From: Syngnathus acus
Taxonomy: Eukaryota; Chordata; Actinopteri; Syngnathiformes; Syngnathidae
Direction of reading: 5' to 3'
DNA: 64,000 bases
Assembly: GCF_901709675.1 (NCBI RefSeq)
Contig: NC_051100.1
Location: 62,001-126,000, forward strand
This document shows, piece by piece, positions 1 through 22,344 of the stretch. Numbering within the stretch: position 1 is the first letter of the stretch; every line of letters begins with the position of its first letter. Both the position numbers and the translations under genes were made by a program. The notes beneath the pieces are model-generated. The model saw only the letters and a list, made by a program, of their open reading frames with translations, was not told the origin of the DNA and made no database searches.

Positions 1-1605
1 GAGTGCTCGCAAATACACTGTGCCGTCTGTTACTAACAATCCGAAATCTTACAAACTACAATTCAATGAATTATACTGAAACTTGTGTTGCTAAATATCT
101 TGAAAGGCAGGTGTAGGGCACACATATGGTTTCTGTCAATCCCAAGGTAAATACCTGACATTTCATTTCATATTCCACGTCAAATGAAGTGGTTTCTCAC
201 ACGTATACCGAAATGGAAACTTTTTCAAAACTACGGATTATGACACATCACAACTTGCACTTATCTGCCCATAACCAAGTTGATCGATGTGTTGTTAAGA
301 TGTGCCCTACATGTTTTCCAAAGATAGGGAAGGTTGGAGGTAGTTGAAAAGAACACAACTCTTAAACAAACGTTACGCCCTCAAACATAACGTTGATGTC
401 ACATTCAACGTGTTCGAAAAGGCACATGACATGACGACAGTTTCGCTTAGGGAGCTTGGAAAGTACTGCACGAGAACAATGCCACACTTGTTGTCTTGAC
501 TGTTTTCATCCATTCAAAAGTTCGACTGCTTACCTGTTAACAAAACGACCGGCAGAAAAAAGCAGTAAATAAGCCAAACAGTCACTTGAAGATCCATGTC
601 CCGGCAGGTCAATCTGAACCCTGATGGCTGCGAAGTTTCGATCAAATGTTCACATATTTCAAGAGCAATGATTGTAAATTTGCCAAGTTGTTCAAGAAGG
701 AAACAGTCCCGGTAACGTTGCTAGTGTACTTTGGAAGGACACGAGTTCGAAATGCGTCCTTAATTGTCATATCGCCGCCCCTCGGTGCCGATTCGAAGCA
801 GAGGGAGGCGACTCATTCCGCTGGTTCTGCCGGCAAGGAAAAGGTTGACTTGCGTGTCTTCCGCTGGAAGTGAGCCCAGCCGAAGTAATGTGGATGGAAA
901 AAGTGATTCATGGGCCTCTGAAGGACGTTCATATTGGAATACTTCATAGTTGCTGCCTGGTGGTGGTTGGTCACCTGGCCTCTGAAAATTGTTGTCCTCT
1001 AAGTCTGCAGTGAGCGCAGACGAGTGGCGCATATAAAACAATTGATCCTGAACCAATTGATCCTTACTGTAACTTAGTTTTCATTTGACTAGTTCGTTGG
1101 AATGACAACAATTTTCAACTCTAAGCAGTATTCGCCTGTGACAGTCTCCACAGACGGTGAGCCAACTATTGTTGAACGGATGCCCCCACCTGTTACAAAT
1201 CATTTCCAGTTTGCAAGTTACTAGCACCCTCTAGCTCAGGCGTGTCAAACTCATTTTGGTCCGCTACAGCAGAATGCGTGCGCGCACACACGATATATAT
1301 CACAATACGTTTTTTTTTATGCTAGTTACTCATCTTTATGCATTTTTTAAAAATTCTTATTCTTATTGATGCTGTTTCAACTGTGCAGGTTTCTAGGAGG
1401 TCAGCTATAGTCTTTTGTTTTTGTAATTTCAAAAAAATAGATATATATTTTGACCTAGTGTTCTTGTCGTCGTTTGCGATTCAGGACGCATGCGCGCCTC
1501 GGATCGTGCGACGGTTGTCATAAGACTGTTTGTATGCTTAAGACAAGCGTATAGCAAACAGCAGTCCATGTAAGTGGACATTGAGGATCAGTGCTAGTCA
1601 CTTCA
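1..1605. other. Gene-free left edge upstream of aprt
   Basis: I see no exon with recognisable protein similarity here on either strand; open frames are short and unconserved. From about 1238 the phrase GTGTCAAACTCATTTTGG resembles one end of a common fish hAT-type short element, but no matching second end or target duplication was found. The stretch just before 1606 should hold the aprt promoter and 5' UTR; no clear core promoter motif stands out. Confidence 0.5.
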
Positions 1606-3231
1606 ATGGAAGGCCGCTCAGAATCCCAAATTCAACTGCTTCGTCGGCATATCCATGCCGTTCCAGACTTTCCTAAGAAGGGCATCTTGTTCAGGTAACA
1701 GATCGATCACATGCGCGAGTGAGTACCCGGAAGCAGGTTTTGAGGTGAAAAGAATTCTGAACTTGCTCAATTTTTTTGTATTTTTGTCAACTTGTGCAGA
1801 TATGACTGTATACTTGTGCACGCTCACTTATAAATGAAATATGATCAGATTGATTTTCTAGCAAATTTTAATGCCACATTCTGGACTGCTATTTGACCTA
1901 ATACTGGTATGGCTCACTGATTCTCATGAATATAAAATATCCATTTGTGTGTCTCCTCCAGAGATATCTCTCCCATCCTGAAGGAGCCAACTGCCTTAAC
2001 AGCAGTTATTGACCTCTTTGAAGAGCATGTAAAAAACAAAAAGTGGGAGGTGGATCTGATTGTAGGTAAGAAGCCTCACTTCAATCACCATCTAATGTAG
2101 ACGATCTGATTTGCAAGAAATCTGTTCTATTGTAGTGGCTACCAAAAGTTTTGGCTCTAATCCGAATTGATTATATAATAAAAAAAAAGTAGCTCAGAAT
2201 TCTTGTTAGTCACAGTAGTGCCCGCACTGTTATCAGGATGATCTCGGCAGAGTACAAAGCCATACTATGTTTTGTGTCTGACTGGTAGGTTTAGATGCGC
2301 GTGGTTTCCTCTTTGGCCCTCTTCTTGCCCAGCGGCTGGGAGTTGGCTTTGTCATGGTCAGGAAGAAAGGAAAACTCCCAGGAGCCACCGTGTCTGTGGC
2401 CTACGATTTGGAGTATGGCAAGGTACTAGCGCACAAGAAGTTACACTACAAACGCTGCCGAATGTGTCATGAAGCCACTAAATTTCCTGCTTTAATAGAA
2501 ATAGTAGTGGTGTCAGTTTGGCCTTCGTAACACCGTGAATGCAAGCCCCCACCCCCCTTTTGATTTGTTTTAATCGCGTGACCAAGGCTCACTTTGGCCT
2601 GGCCTGATCTTGCAAGAGTGGAAATAAACATGAGTCATTGGTGACACCAGTGCTGGCTTGGTAAGCACACAGTTCTCCTTTCGTTGCCTACGCCAGGAAG
2701 CAGGGATTCAGTGTCATGCAATACAGTCCGCCTTTTATTTCGCACGATTCTAAACTGCGTAGTTCTATTCTATATTAAAAAAAAATAATAATAATAATCT
2801 GTGTTTAGGATTGAGAGGTAATAAATAGATTTTGCTGTAGTGGGGAATTTTTTTGTCTACTCGGGACCAGTCCGCGGTGGACATTTCCACCGCATTTGGT
2901 TCTAGGTATCCATCCAATTGATGGTACGGTTTCAGGCAGAAGCAGAGATCCAAGAGGATGCAGTCACACCGGGGCAGAAAGTACTGCTTGTTGATGACCT
3001 TCTAGCAACTGGAGGTGAGCTCTTTTATTTGCTGTCCAAGCCAAATGTTTCTCTGGGCGCCATTCTGAATGTGTTTTCAATGCTTCTCTAGGTACTCTGT
3101 TTGCAGCTTGTGAACTCCTGAAGAAACGACACGCCAAAATTCAAGGCTGCATGGTGGTGATTGAGCTGACGGAACTGAAAGGCGTTGACAAACTGAAAGC
3201 GCACAGTGTATTCTCTCTGGTTCAGTACTGA
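1606..3231 (+). CDS. aprt: Adenine phosphoribosyltransferase
   Basis: Cytosolic purine-salvage enzyme that makes AMP and pyrophosphate from adenine and PRPP. Five exons are seen: 1606-1694, 1962-2065, 2289-2422, 2936-3014 and 3092-3231. All junctions are GT-AG and in frame, and together they encode 181 residues, matching the usual 180 of vertebrate APRT. The start [12 protein letters not shown] is the first Met of the conserved N-terminus and leads into [16 protein letters not shown]. The PRPP-binding motif [13 protein letters not shown] is split across exons 4 and 5, and [10 protein letters not shown] lies in exon 3. The gene converges on cdt1, about 410 bp downstream; aprt and CDT1 are also neighbours in mammals, which supports both calls. 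No defect is seen. Confidence 0.96.
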
Positions 3232-3641
3232 CCACAAAATATATACGATCTTTTCAAATGAATAATGACAATTCATTGATGGAGGTATAGTAAAAGTTAA
3301 CTAAACAGTGTTCAAAAGTGGGTTTGTGAGGCTGTTTTTAACCCTCCCAAAAAGTGTCACGACCGCCGCGTGTCATTCATTAAGAAGTAAATGGAGCCAA
3401 ACATTCGCCTTCCTGTCCAACGCTAACTTTCTCAGATGACGTGAGGTGTTTGTGTTCCTTTAATTTTTGCTCGTTAATACTTGCTCACAAAAGTATCAAT
3501 TATCTACAGCTATACCCGTATAAAAAACTGCAAGCAATACAACAAATTGAGGGGAACAAAACACGATTCCTTAAACATTTGCATAGCAGCCCTTCATGAA
3601 TGAGGTGATCGAGTTCATGTGACGGGCTCACCAAATTGCAG
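3232..3641. other. Convergent 3' intergenic spacer aprt/cdt1
   Basis: This 410-bp spacer lies between two stop codons and must hold both 3' UTRs. I see no coding exon, and no further structure beyond A/T-rich stretches suitable for polyadenylation. Confidence 0.5.
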
Positions 3642-6598
3642 TTAGTATTTCTCCTCTTGGCCAAGGTTACAAGTCAATTTGTCCAGAATTACACTCAGGT
3701 CCAAGTGCTTGTTCAATTTAAGGTACAAGTCCTTCCTGACTGGATGTATGGAGAGCCACTGGGGGTTGAGCTCCGCCAGCAATCGGATGTGTTTCTCCAT
3801 TTCACCTAAAGAGAGTGAGAGAGAGAGTGTGAGAGAGAGAGAATAAATCCTTTAGGAGAGAAGAACAGAGTGCACTTTTCCAGATGATACACAAACAAAA
3901 ATCTTTTTGGTGGCGACTAACCTGAAGTGAAAGCTGATCTGGAGCTGGTGACCATCCGCTTACAAAGGACTTCCATATTTAAAGCTTGTTTTTTTTCAGA
4001 CACAAAAACATTCCGAAGAATCCGAGCTAGCTCCCCGAGCCGGGACATCATGGAGAGACGTTCTTCCTGAGATGGACTTCGAGTCATGGCTGCCTGCAGC
4101 TTCTGGGCTTCCTTTGCCCTAATCTAGAAGAAAAAGAAGAAAATTCTGTCATGCGGCACAAATTTGCACACTGTTGACCTTATCCATTGAAACAATACAC
4201 ACAAGACTCGCACGCAAAAATTTCTTTTTTGGTTGACCGGATCAGTTGCATGCCCAGCGAGACGAGCCTTTTTTTAGATGGGTCCGAATCATTGGGGGGG
4301 GGGGGGGGGGGGGCACAAGGGTGCGCTAACAAACGACTACATGGTATCATGATAATTATTGTGCCAATGGTGCGGCGGCGACGACGACAACAACAAAAGT
4401 AAACTACTTACTCTGACTAACAAGGACTGCGACACTCCATTCAGGACATTTGGAATACAAAGTGAAGCTGATGCTTGCTCGCGGGTCACATTTTGTGGCG
4501 ACGTCTCTTTTTTATCTCCTGCCTTCTCAACCAGAGAAACCAGTGCTTTCTCCATCTGGGTGAGGAAAAAAAACAAACAAATCCCATTTCATTTCCTCTG
4601 AAAATGGGTTAATACTCTAGAAAATCTATTTTGCCAGACCTTGGGTGTGATGAGAGATTGGGCCTTGTCCAAAACCTCCTGTGCAGTTGCCAGTTTGTCC
4701 ACGCGAGGAGGTTGCGGCAGTAAGCTTGCTTGCACAGCTGGGACCGTGTCCACGTTAAAGTTCGGGTGCCAGCGCGTCAATTTGTCTTCTGGCACGCAAA
4801 GTGGAGGTTTTAACGAGGAGAGGAAAAGCTGCAAATGAAGGCATTGGGTTTGAAGACCTCAGTTTGTTGCCAAAGCAAAAATACGTCCAACTGACCTTGT
4901 GGTGCTGTTTGACAATGGAAAGCAGCTTGTGATGGAAGATGCGTCGTCTCTCCAAAAGATCAGAGGCCGTCAATGCGGGTCGACCTTCCTTTTGGCCTAG
5001 AAATGATAAATGGACATTGAGTGAATTTATCAGCATCCACTGGCCTGGACAATCTCGTGAGCAGACGACTTGTGGCAAAAAAATAAATGAAAACGATTGG
5101 CTATGAATCCATTTATCTTACACAAACGCCGAGAGAGAAAGTCTTACGTCGACAACAGCTCAAAATGGCCTTGGCTTTTCCAATGTGGACTGACGTGAAG
5201 TGGCCACAGAGGGCTTGGAGCAAAATTACACATGCCACAGTAAGCGAGGAAGATGAAACGGAAAGGTTTACTAACCACAGAAAAGTACAGGTTCCACAGT
5301 CAGCTGGTAGCTGCTTTTCTTGATACAGTTGTTGTATGTTGGGATGTTCTTTTCCTGTCTGAAGGCGTAGGCCTCAGGGAAGACAGTCTTCATTTGGCCA
5401 ATGTGGTGTTCTTCAAAGCGTCTGCAGATACCAAAAGATACAATTGTAAATACGCTAGCATCCAGCGACAGCCATGCCTCCCTGAGCGAGTCCCTGCTTC
5501 CAGTGTGCTCACGTTTACCTGTGCATCATGTCCTGGACTCCCTTTTTGATCTTGGCCAAAGTGGCAGTCTCCAAACGGTTGAAAAGCATGGCGACCACCG
5601 TGTCCGTGTTCCTAAACATCTCAGCCAGCATCTTGAAGTGGTAGGGCAGGGAGAGGCCCGGGGGAGTGTCCTGGGCTAGGTTGTGATACTTCTGGTATGC
5701 TGGCTGGTGAACCCTGTGAGCCGGGGGGGGTTAGGGTGAGTTGACTTTTCTATCTTGGACTGGAAACGTTACTGCATGAACGAGAAAAATGCCAAGCTCA
5801 CCTCTCCTCAAATTGCAGCTCTTTCTGTAACTTTTCATCCTCCGAGTCTTTCTCCTTGGCCTTCTTAGCTTTAGCTGCAAGCTCTTTGGCTCGTGTCACA
5901 GCTGCCCTTGACACAGCAACGGAGGATGAAACGGATGATGGCGAAACACAAGTCGTGCCGGAGTCATCGGCTTGTTTTTTGAGCCGATGAAGGAGCGGAT
6001 TATGGGACGTAATCGTTTCTCCACAATGAGCCTGAAAGATGGAGTGAAAGTTTTTGGCAAGCTCATATGTCGTACATTTAGCTAAAAAAGAGGCGGCAAC
6101 ATTGTCTGGGAACCAAAACACTACCTGTTCGTTGGGATGAGCGGGGATACGTTTTTTTCTGCTCAATTTGGTCGTTTTTGCTTGAACCTTCATTGTGTCG
6201 AGAGAACAAACTTCCATTTGACGCTTCTTTGCTGCGCTGTGTTCCGTGGAGCCCAACACTGCGTCCGTCCCGAGTTTTGCATTTGGAGAGGTTCGCTTTG
6301 GAATCCGAGCTGTGGGGGGGTTATCTTTGAGCTTCTTGCAAAGATCAGACGCTCCTTTCGGTAAACTTGCTACCGCGTCGACGATTGGAAGAAGGTCATC
6401 ACGGACTTGACTTGGTGACGACTTCGAGAAAAGGTCTTCGTTTAAAGAGGAAGAGGCGACTGCTCTTGTTTTGACCGCGCTGCTTTGGGACGAGCCACGA
6501 CCAGCAGCAGCAGCAGCATCAGCACAACTCGGTTTGACCGAATCGGCCGTCCTTTTCTTACGACGAGAGAAGAAATCTGTTACCAGAGCCTGCGACAT
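3642..6598 (-). CDS. cdt1: DNA replication licensing factor Cdt1
   Basis: Loads MCM2-7 onto origins in G1 and is destroyed in S phase. Exons, 5' to 3' on the minus strand: 6125-6598, 5802-6031, 5519-5713, 5276-5421, 4896-4996, 4640-4828, 4412-4555, 3922-4123 and 3642-3805, giving 614 residues. The N-terminus [14 protein letters not shown] is a textbook PIP degron (Q..VTDFF plus basic residue at +4), the CRL4-Cdt2 signal. [13 protein letters not shown] opens the geminin-binding domain. [14 protein letters not shown] and the last two exons (ending NLGQEEKY) form the MCM-binding winged-helix part. The 93-bp gap 6032-6124 has perfect GTAGTG...TTTCAG ends, but is 3n long and stop-free, so a 645-residue readthrough form cannot be excluded. 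Confidence 0.94.
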
Positions 6599-6695
6599 GA
6601 TTAATAAGCCCTGTGAAAACTTGAGCAGCCTGGAGTCGTAGCCTAATGAAAGCCCACCTTGCCGACCGGTTGTGATAACAGGAAGAACAAGCGAT

Positions 6696-6703
6696 TTTCC
6701 CGC
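6696..6703. promoter_or_regulatory. Candidate E2F site upstream of cdt1
   Basis: TTTCCCGC, a full E2F consensus, lies about 100 bp upstream of the cdt1 start codon. CDT1 is a known E2F target in vertebrates, so the position fits. That it is used here is inference from position and motif only. Confidence 0.45.
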
Positions 6704-7434
6704 GGAATGGAATAAACCACGCCCACACATCCGCCCCGCCCCTACTATGCCGCACATTTGGCGTCGGAGGGGTGAAGCCACCAACGGCCATTTTACATTG
6801 CCAATCTCTAATCCAGTCCGATTGGAATACCACATTGCTTTCTCTCTCCGCCATGTTATTTTCTGTCTCTACAGCAAAACATGTACGGCATGCACTTGGT
6901 AAAAGTTGTAAAAAAATAAAATTGTCCGTATGGTAGTTCGTGGTAAATCGCTTGTGCCTTCATTGGCCATTCATTATGTTTTAAAGTGGTTTTGTCCTTT
7001 GTCTCAAGCTTGACAGTGTGTACATATGCTGTCAGGCGATTAGAAATAATAATACAATTACAGGATTTGTAGTTATTTTATCGAATTAATTCATTAATTT
7101 TAATGTCATATCAGATAAAGGTCCCCATATAAAGATTTGAATTCTAAGACGTTACAAAATTAACGAGTTGTATACACCAAGAAGAGAACATTTGAAATGC
7201 AAATTTCGTTGTTGAAGTTGAAGTGTGCTTGATTAGTAATGTTATTCAAAAGAAGGAAAAAACAGATTGAAAATATACATATAGCTGATTCAAAATAGCA
7301 AAACATTTGCGTCACTTTTTTTCCAATGTAGAAATTTAATGAGGTCTACAAATGTCTATATTGTAATAAAAGAGCATTTTTTTTATGATGGTGAATTGTA
7401 AATTGTTACTGGGAATCCTTATTTGGTCTTGCAC
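6704..7434. other. Spacer between cdt1 promoter and nvl 3' end
   Basis: AT-rich non-coding sequence holding the cdt1 upstream region and the nvl 3' UTR. No exon, tRNA or repeat could be recognised. Confidence 0.45.
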
Positions 7435-15416
<7,982 letters not shown>

Positions 15417-15934
15417 GCTCTCTGATTTGGAGACATTTAAATGAGAAAAAGAAAATTGAAAGTTTCTCCAGTTTGGTTTGACACATGACTCAAAGAGACT
15501 TCTTTTTTTGTACGTATGTTACGCAACAGTTTCAATTATTATTATATATATATTTTTTTTTTAAAGAAAAGGTCACGGCCAAACAACGCTCGCAGTAGAA
15601 TTGCCAGTCACGGCAAAACATTTCAAGATTCAAGATTTTTTTTTTTTTTAAAGCTTACTTGCCTCCAAAGAGTAATTAAGTCAACATCATGATTATGCGC
15701 AATTTATAGCTACCTTTAACTTTCATTCAACCGTACCAGCACAAACAAAGCTGATATGAAGCACGTGTTCCCCACATGTCGGGACGAGACATGAAAATTA
15801 AAATGCTTTCCAGCAAGTTGTCCCTCTAAAGAACAAAACGGTGTATATTTGGCCAAGTTTCTAAGAATTGGGGACGTTACTATGTAGTCTGGTCAATGTC
15901 AAACGTACATGTACTGTACGAAAAGCATAACTAC

Positions 15935-16202
15935 CTTGTGTTGCAGTGACGGCTCCACTTTTGGACTTGGTCACAACGACGAAATCTGTGCCTTTGGATG
16001 ATGAGCTCTCGGCCCTCGCTGCTTTTGTGTGCTTGGCTGAATTGATGTGTGCCTGCAGGTCGTTGGCACCTTTATTTGCCACAGACACAAAAGTGCCTGT
16101 CTTACATATCAAGCACTCTGCTTCATGAGGATCACGACCCTGGCGAAAGCACGGGAATTTTTGATTCAACTCCACCGTGAAGGTGCATTTTCGTTTCGGC
16201 AT
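15935..16202 (-). CDS. Orphan exon: transposon-type zinc-finger domain
   Basis: Opens MPKRKCTFTVELNQKFPCFR, then a C-x2-C...H-x4-H zinc-finger layout (ECLICKTG, VANKGANDL, HINSAKHTKAAR) and a Ser-rich tail. Many fish genomes carry this N-terminal module in hAT/ZBED-type transposon proteins or domesticated relatives; that recollection is the basis of the call. The open frame would end at 15861, but a good donor (CAAG|GTAGTT) sits at 15934/15935. The remainder of such a protein was not found, so this is either a broken fragment or a first exon. It is codon phase 1, and spliced to the acceptor at 15421/15422 it would run in frame into the nvl start. Confidence 0.55.
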
Positions 16203-17524
16203 TGCTTGTAAAAACACTCGTTCAAGGAAGAGCTATGCCCCCTCCCCTTTTAAAAAAAATGTTTTTTAGAAGATGCAAAACAGACCTGTGAGACGTGTTC
16301 GCAGAAATATTACCTCACGAAATTAAAACCAAAACAAACAAAAAAAAGCGGAAACGAGTCCGTTGTCACGTCCCGAGTCTACTGATTCCTTGCGCTAGCT
16401 GTGTCCAAATTGACAGGCTCTACAGAAAATGGATGGATGAAATAGCTCCAAACAAATGGTTCGGCAGCGTCCTTCAACGCACGGTACGCGACGACGTAGC
16501 GTCATTTCCGGCGCGACAAGACCGCACGCAGGCGTCCTCAGTTACGCAGCCTTCGACAACCAGCCCTGAAAAGAAACGAACGAATGAAAAAGAAGTACTT
16601 AAGTGTTACCCTGCCCATGCAACGAATCTGAACAAATATATATATTTCCAAGATACTGCTGGCTAAATGGCATGCTTAGAAATGTCGATACATGAACCAG
16701 AAACCCGATTTATTTGTGTAACTATTGGTCAATCCACAAATTCCAAAGCACACAACCCCTTGTAATTGAGTACTTTATTTCTTCATTTGGCACCTACTGG
16801 CAGTTGTGTTGATGTGTTCTGTGTTCCTAAATGAATACTATTTTAAAAGAAACAAACTCGTCGCCATGGAAACGAAGGCCGGTTTGAAGGCGGCGGCGTG
16901 CGTGTGTCACGTGACGTGCCCTCTGGTCGCTCCGAAAATGAGCGGCCTTCGGAGAATGTAGCCTGTGCATTCGGACACACAAGGGCTGTGTCCAAATTCA
17001 CCAGTTGCGTCCTCCGAAGGTATTCTTTCGAATTGGTTTGGCAGTTGGCTAACCAGTAAGCAGGCGCATGACCGCCATCTACTGTACTCGGGTATACTTG
17101 CCATCCAATTTGATGGCAGCGGGAAGATCCACATTCAACTCCAACGTAAAGTGCAAGGAATACTATATTCAGCAGCTGGTGAGATGCAGATATACATTTA
17201 CGAATGACTGTTTTTCTGTACCCTACACACATACCAGCCATAAATAATCCAAGTGAAATTCTTTGTACCAATCCTGTGCTTCTTCCCCCAGGCTGTTGCT
17301 CTGATGAACTCACACCACTCGTTAAGAGTCTCAGAGTCATTACTGTGCAATAACATCCTGCTCTTCACACCTTTTTTGAATTTGTCTACACTGTTTTTGC
17401 CATTTTTCACATGTCCTGAGTGTTGTTAGTCACCTAAATGTCTTGTTTGGCACGCTCAAACATGGCGAATAAAAAAAACTCTTGAATCTCTCAAGCTACA
17501 TTTTAAAATGCTTACATAGCGCTT
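16203..17524. other. Intergenic region upstream of nvl / orphan exon
   Basis: No exon of a known protein could be recognised on either strand. About 16455-16550 is locally GC-rich (CGCGACGACG, CCGGCGCGACAAG) and could be a minus-strand promoter; this is weak inference. Confidence 0.35.
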
Positions 17525-17690
17525 CTAAGGCAGCACGGTGACGTCACACTGGTTCGCACGTCTGCCTCGCAGTTTGGAGGCTGTGGGTTCGATCCCCTCC
17601 ATCCCTGTGTGGAGTTTGCATGTTGTCCCTGTGCCTGCGTGGGCTTTCTCCGGCTCTTGTTTCTTACTTCTGCCACAAATAATAAATGGA
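17525..17690 (+). repeat. tRNA-headed SINE-like repeat
   Basis: Starts GGCAGCACGGTGACG and carries an A-box-like TGGTTCGCACG and a clear B box GGTTCGATCC about 45 nt later. The body GTGTGGAGTTTGCATG...CCTGCGTGGG is one of the most widespread fish interspersed repeats. It ends near CTTCTGCCACAAATAATAAATGG. It is not a functional tRNA gene: no closed acceptor stem or cloverleaf could be drawn. Confidence 0.65.
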
Positions 17691-17984
17691 TAAGATGATT
17701 GAAATATTGTTGTTGGTCAATCGGATTCGTAGACGACCATTGATTCCAATGTATTTGTCTTCTATAATTCTACATGCTTTGTACGTGTGCCGTTATTCAA
17801 AGTGGAAGCCATACATTTTGGAGCGGGGGTCGGGAAGACAAGGACGCCGCCAAATAGTATTGGATCGCGGCCTGCCGACGGCTATTCCTTGCCTTGCCTT
17901 GCCTTGCCTTGCCTTCCTTCCATTCACCTTCATTTACACACTAAATCAAACCATGGAGGCTTGAGCTGTCGGGGACTAGTTTGA

Positions 17985-20259
<2,275 letters not shown>

Positions 20260-22344
20260 AATGGTGGCGGCGTTTTGTCGTGGAATTGTGCCCTTTGTTT
20301 TCGGAAGCTGCGGTGCGTTGAGGCGCTTTGACATTAGCCCTGCCTGCGCCACACCCAAATGGACTTGCTTGGCCCCAGCCAGATGTTCTGTGTTCCAGCG
20401 TCACCCAGGTGTTTCATCTGGGGCCGAGCCGGGCCCTGTTGCCGCTGTCATCTGACAGCGATGCGAGCGACCCCGGCCGACACGCCCGTTGACTGGTTTT
20501 AGATGAGCCGCCCGCTAGCTGTCGCCATCAGAATACAGTATATACAATGAGCATAGTACAGTATTTGACAACAAAGCTAAACTATATTTACAATTTTATA
20601 CGTGCTCATTTTGATGATGGTAAAAAAAGACCCAAAAAATGGTGAGCGGGCACACTAACACTGGCTCACCGTGTCTCATTCACTTGAATGCGAGGTGGAG
20701 GGAAGGCCACAGCACTGCACAGCACAGCACAGCAGAGCAGAGCAGAGCAGAGGCTCACTGTTCACAGGAGATGAGGCCGGAGGGCTTCAGACAGGCGCCG
20801 CAGAGTGACCATCATGAGCCGTTGACGGAGAAGCGGCCACCGATGAGTTGAGCTCTCCGTTCAGAATGGATGAGTACTGAAGGCAAAGTTGCACAATTGG
20901 GATCATCCTGCTACGCACCTGTTGAAATGGAACCGCAAAGGAGGCTGTGTGGAGTGCTGGGCTGGGCTGGGCTCACTACTGAATTCCTCAAGATGCCACA
21001 CGCTCGACTTTTTTCCCATCAAAAATATGAACTACACTGCTATGCACATTTAAATTGTATGATAAAAATGCTCACCTGAGGTTATGTTTTGTATCATTAT
21101 TGGTGTTTGATGATGTCAACACTTGTTTTCTGGATTATCACGAATATTTGAATGGATGATTACAAGTGCAGGCTGGACCGTACAGTTTGGTCCAAAAGTC
21201 TTTGCAGTCACTTTTTTTTTCTCGCTTGACCTTTATACAACAATACAAATCGACTTGACTGAAAACATTCCAAATGTTATTGAAGACTTAGAGATTGAAG
21301 ATGTTTGGCAAAAACCAACTCTGCAACAGTCTCCTCATCCTAACAATTCCTTAGGCGTCAACAGCCCTCGTTTACTTACCGAGCATACGTGTGCCGATGG
21401 CCAACGTGAGTCAGCAATATCTTGGTACTTGAATTTGTCAGCGTTCCAGCTTCCGACCGTGCGTACGCAAGAATAATGAAGGATCAGCCTCTGTAAAAAC
21501 ATCATCAAATACATCCTTCAAGCCAACGTATTGCCACTATAGTCATTTCGACTAACACTACAAACCATTTGAACATGATTGGTTTGCTAATGCGATGCTG
21601 CATATCCTAAATCATTTGCCATCACTTTCACCCTATTGCCTTTTAAGAGCGTGGATACTGTATAAATCAGGGGTGCGTGCAGCCCTAAAGCCTGATTCAA
21701 GCCAATGACCGTCCTGATCATTTGAATCAGACCTACAACTAAAACAGACTGGACAGGCAGGCAGCCAGGCGCCCTTGAGGACGGGAAGTTGCTGAGCCCT
21801 GGTAGAAGTCAAGCTGCTGCCGCTGCTGTCTCTCTGTCCACATTTATCACTCAACCAGCAAATTTGGGCTTAGGCCGTTAAAGTGGATCTCGCAAATGAG
21901 AGGACCGAGCGGAGGGCGAGTCAGTGATTTTCAAAATTGTACCTTTCACCTCGATTTCGAGTTGTTTGATTGAAGCCGTTTGCCAAATGGGTTTTGGCCT
22001 TGAACTCCATTTGATTGTTTTCCTTTGAAGAAGTTCAAGTTGACAGGTAAAAACAAAGGCTTTTATTTCGCTTTGGTAGCAACATTCTGTTTACTAAGAA
22101 ATCATGCTGATTTTCAAATGTTGCCACATTTTGGAGACGTCAGATTTTTTCAAAGCAAAATCCCATTCCAATATGCCATTATCCCAGCTTTGGAGTGAAG
22201 CAGAGATGAGTCACGAATGGAGAAGGAAGGAGACAAGAACCCAATGAAAATGACATGGTCTCGACCTACCGTCAAAACATAACACAGGGAGAAGTCCAAG
22301 AGAGATGGAAAAAGAAGCAGCAAAGCACGAGATTTAAAGAAGGG
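20260..22344. other. Convergent spacer zic6-like / fbxo28
   Basis: Two kilobases between two stop codons, presumably including long 3' UTRs. There is a GC-rich part to about 20520, short AGCAC/AGCAG runs at about 20710-20750, and AT-rich sequence after that. No further gene was recognised. Confidence 0.45.

Noticed and set aside
4292-4313. Poly-G tract as a G-quadruplex control element
   Set aside because: It is a plain G homopolymer in a cdt1 intron, similar to one at 29444 in polr1c; nothing beyond base composition supports a function.
17525-17610. Functional tRNA gene
   Set aside because: A and B boxes are present but the cloverleaf does not close and the body matches a dispersed fish repeat.
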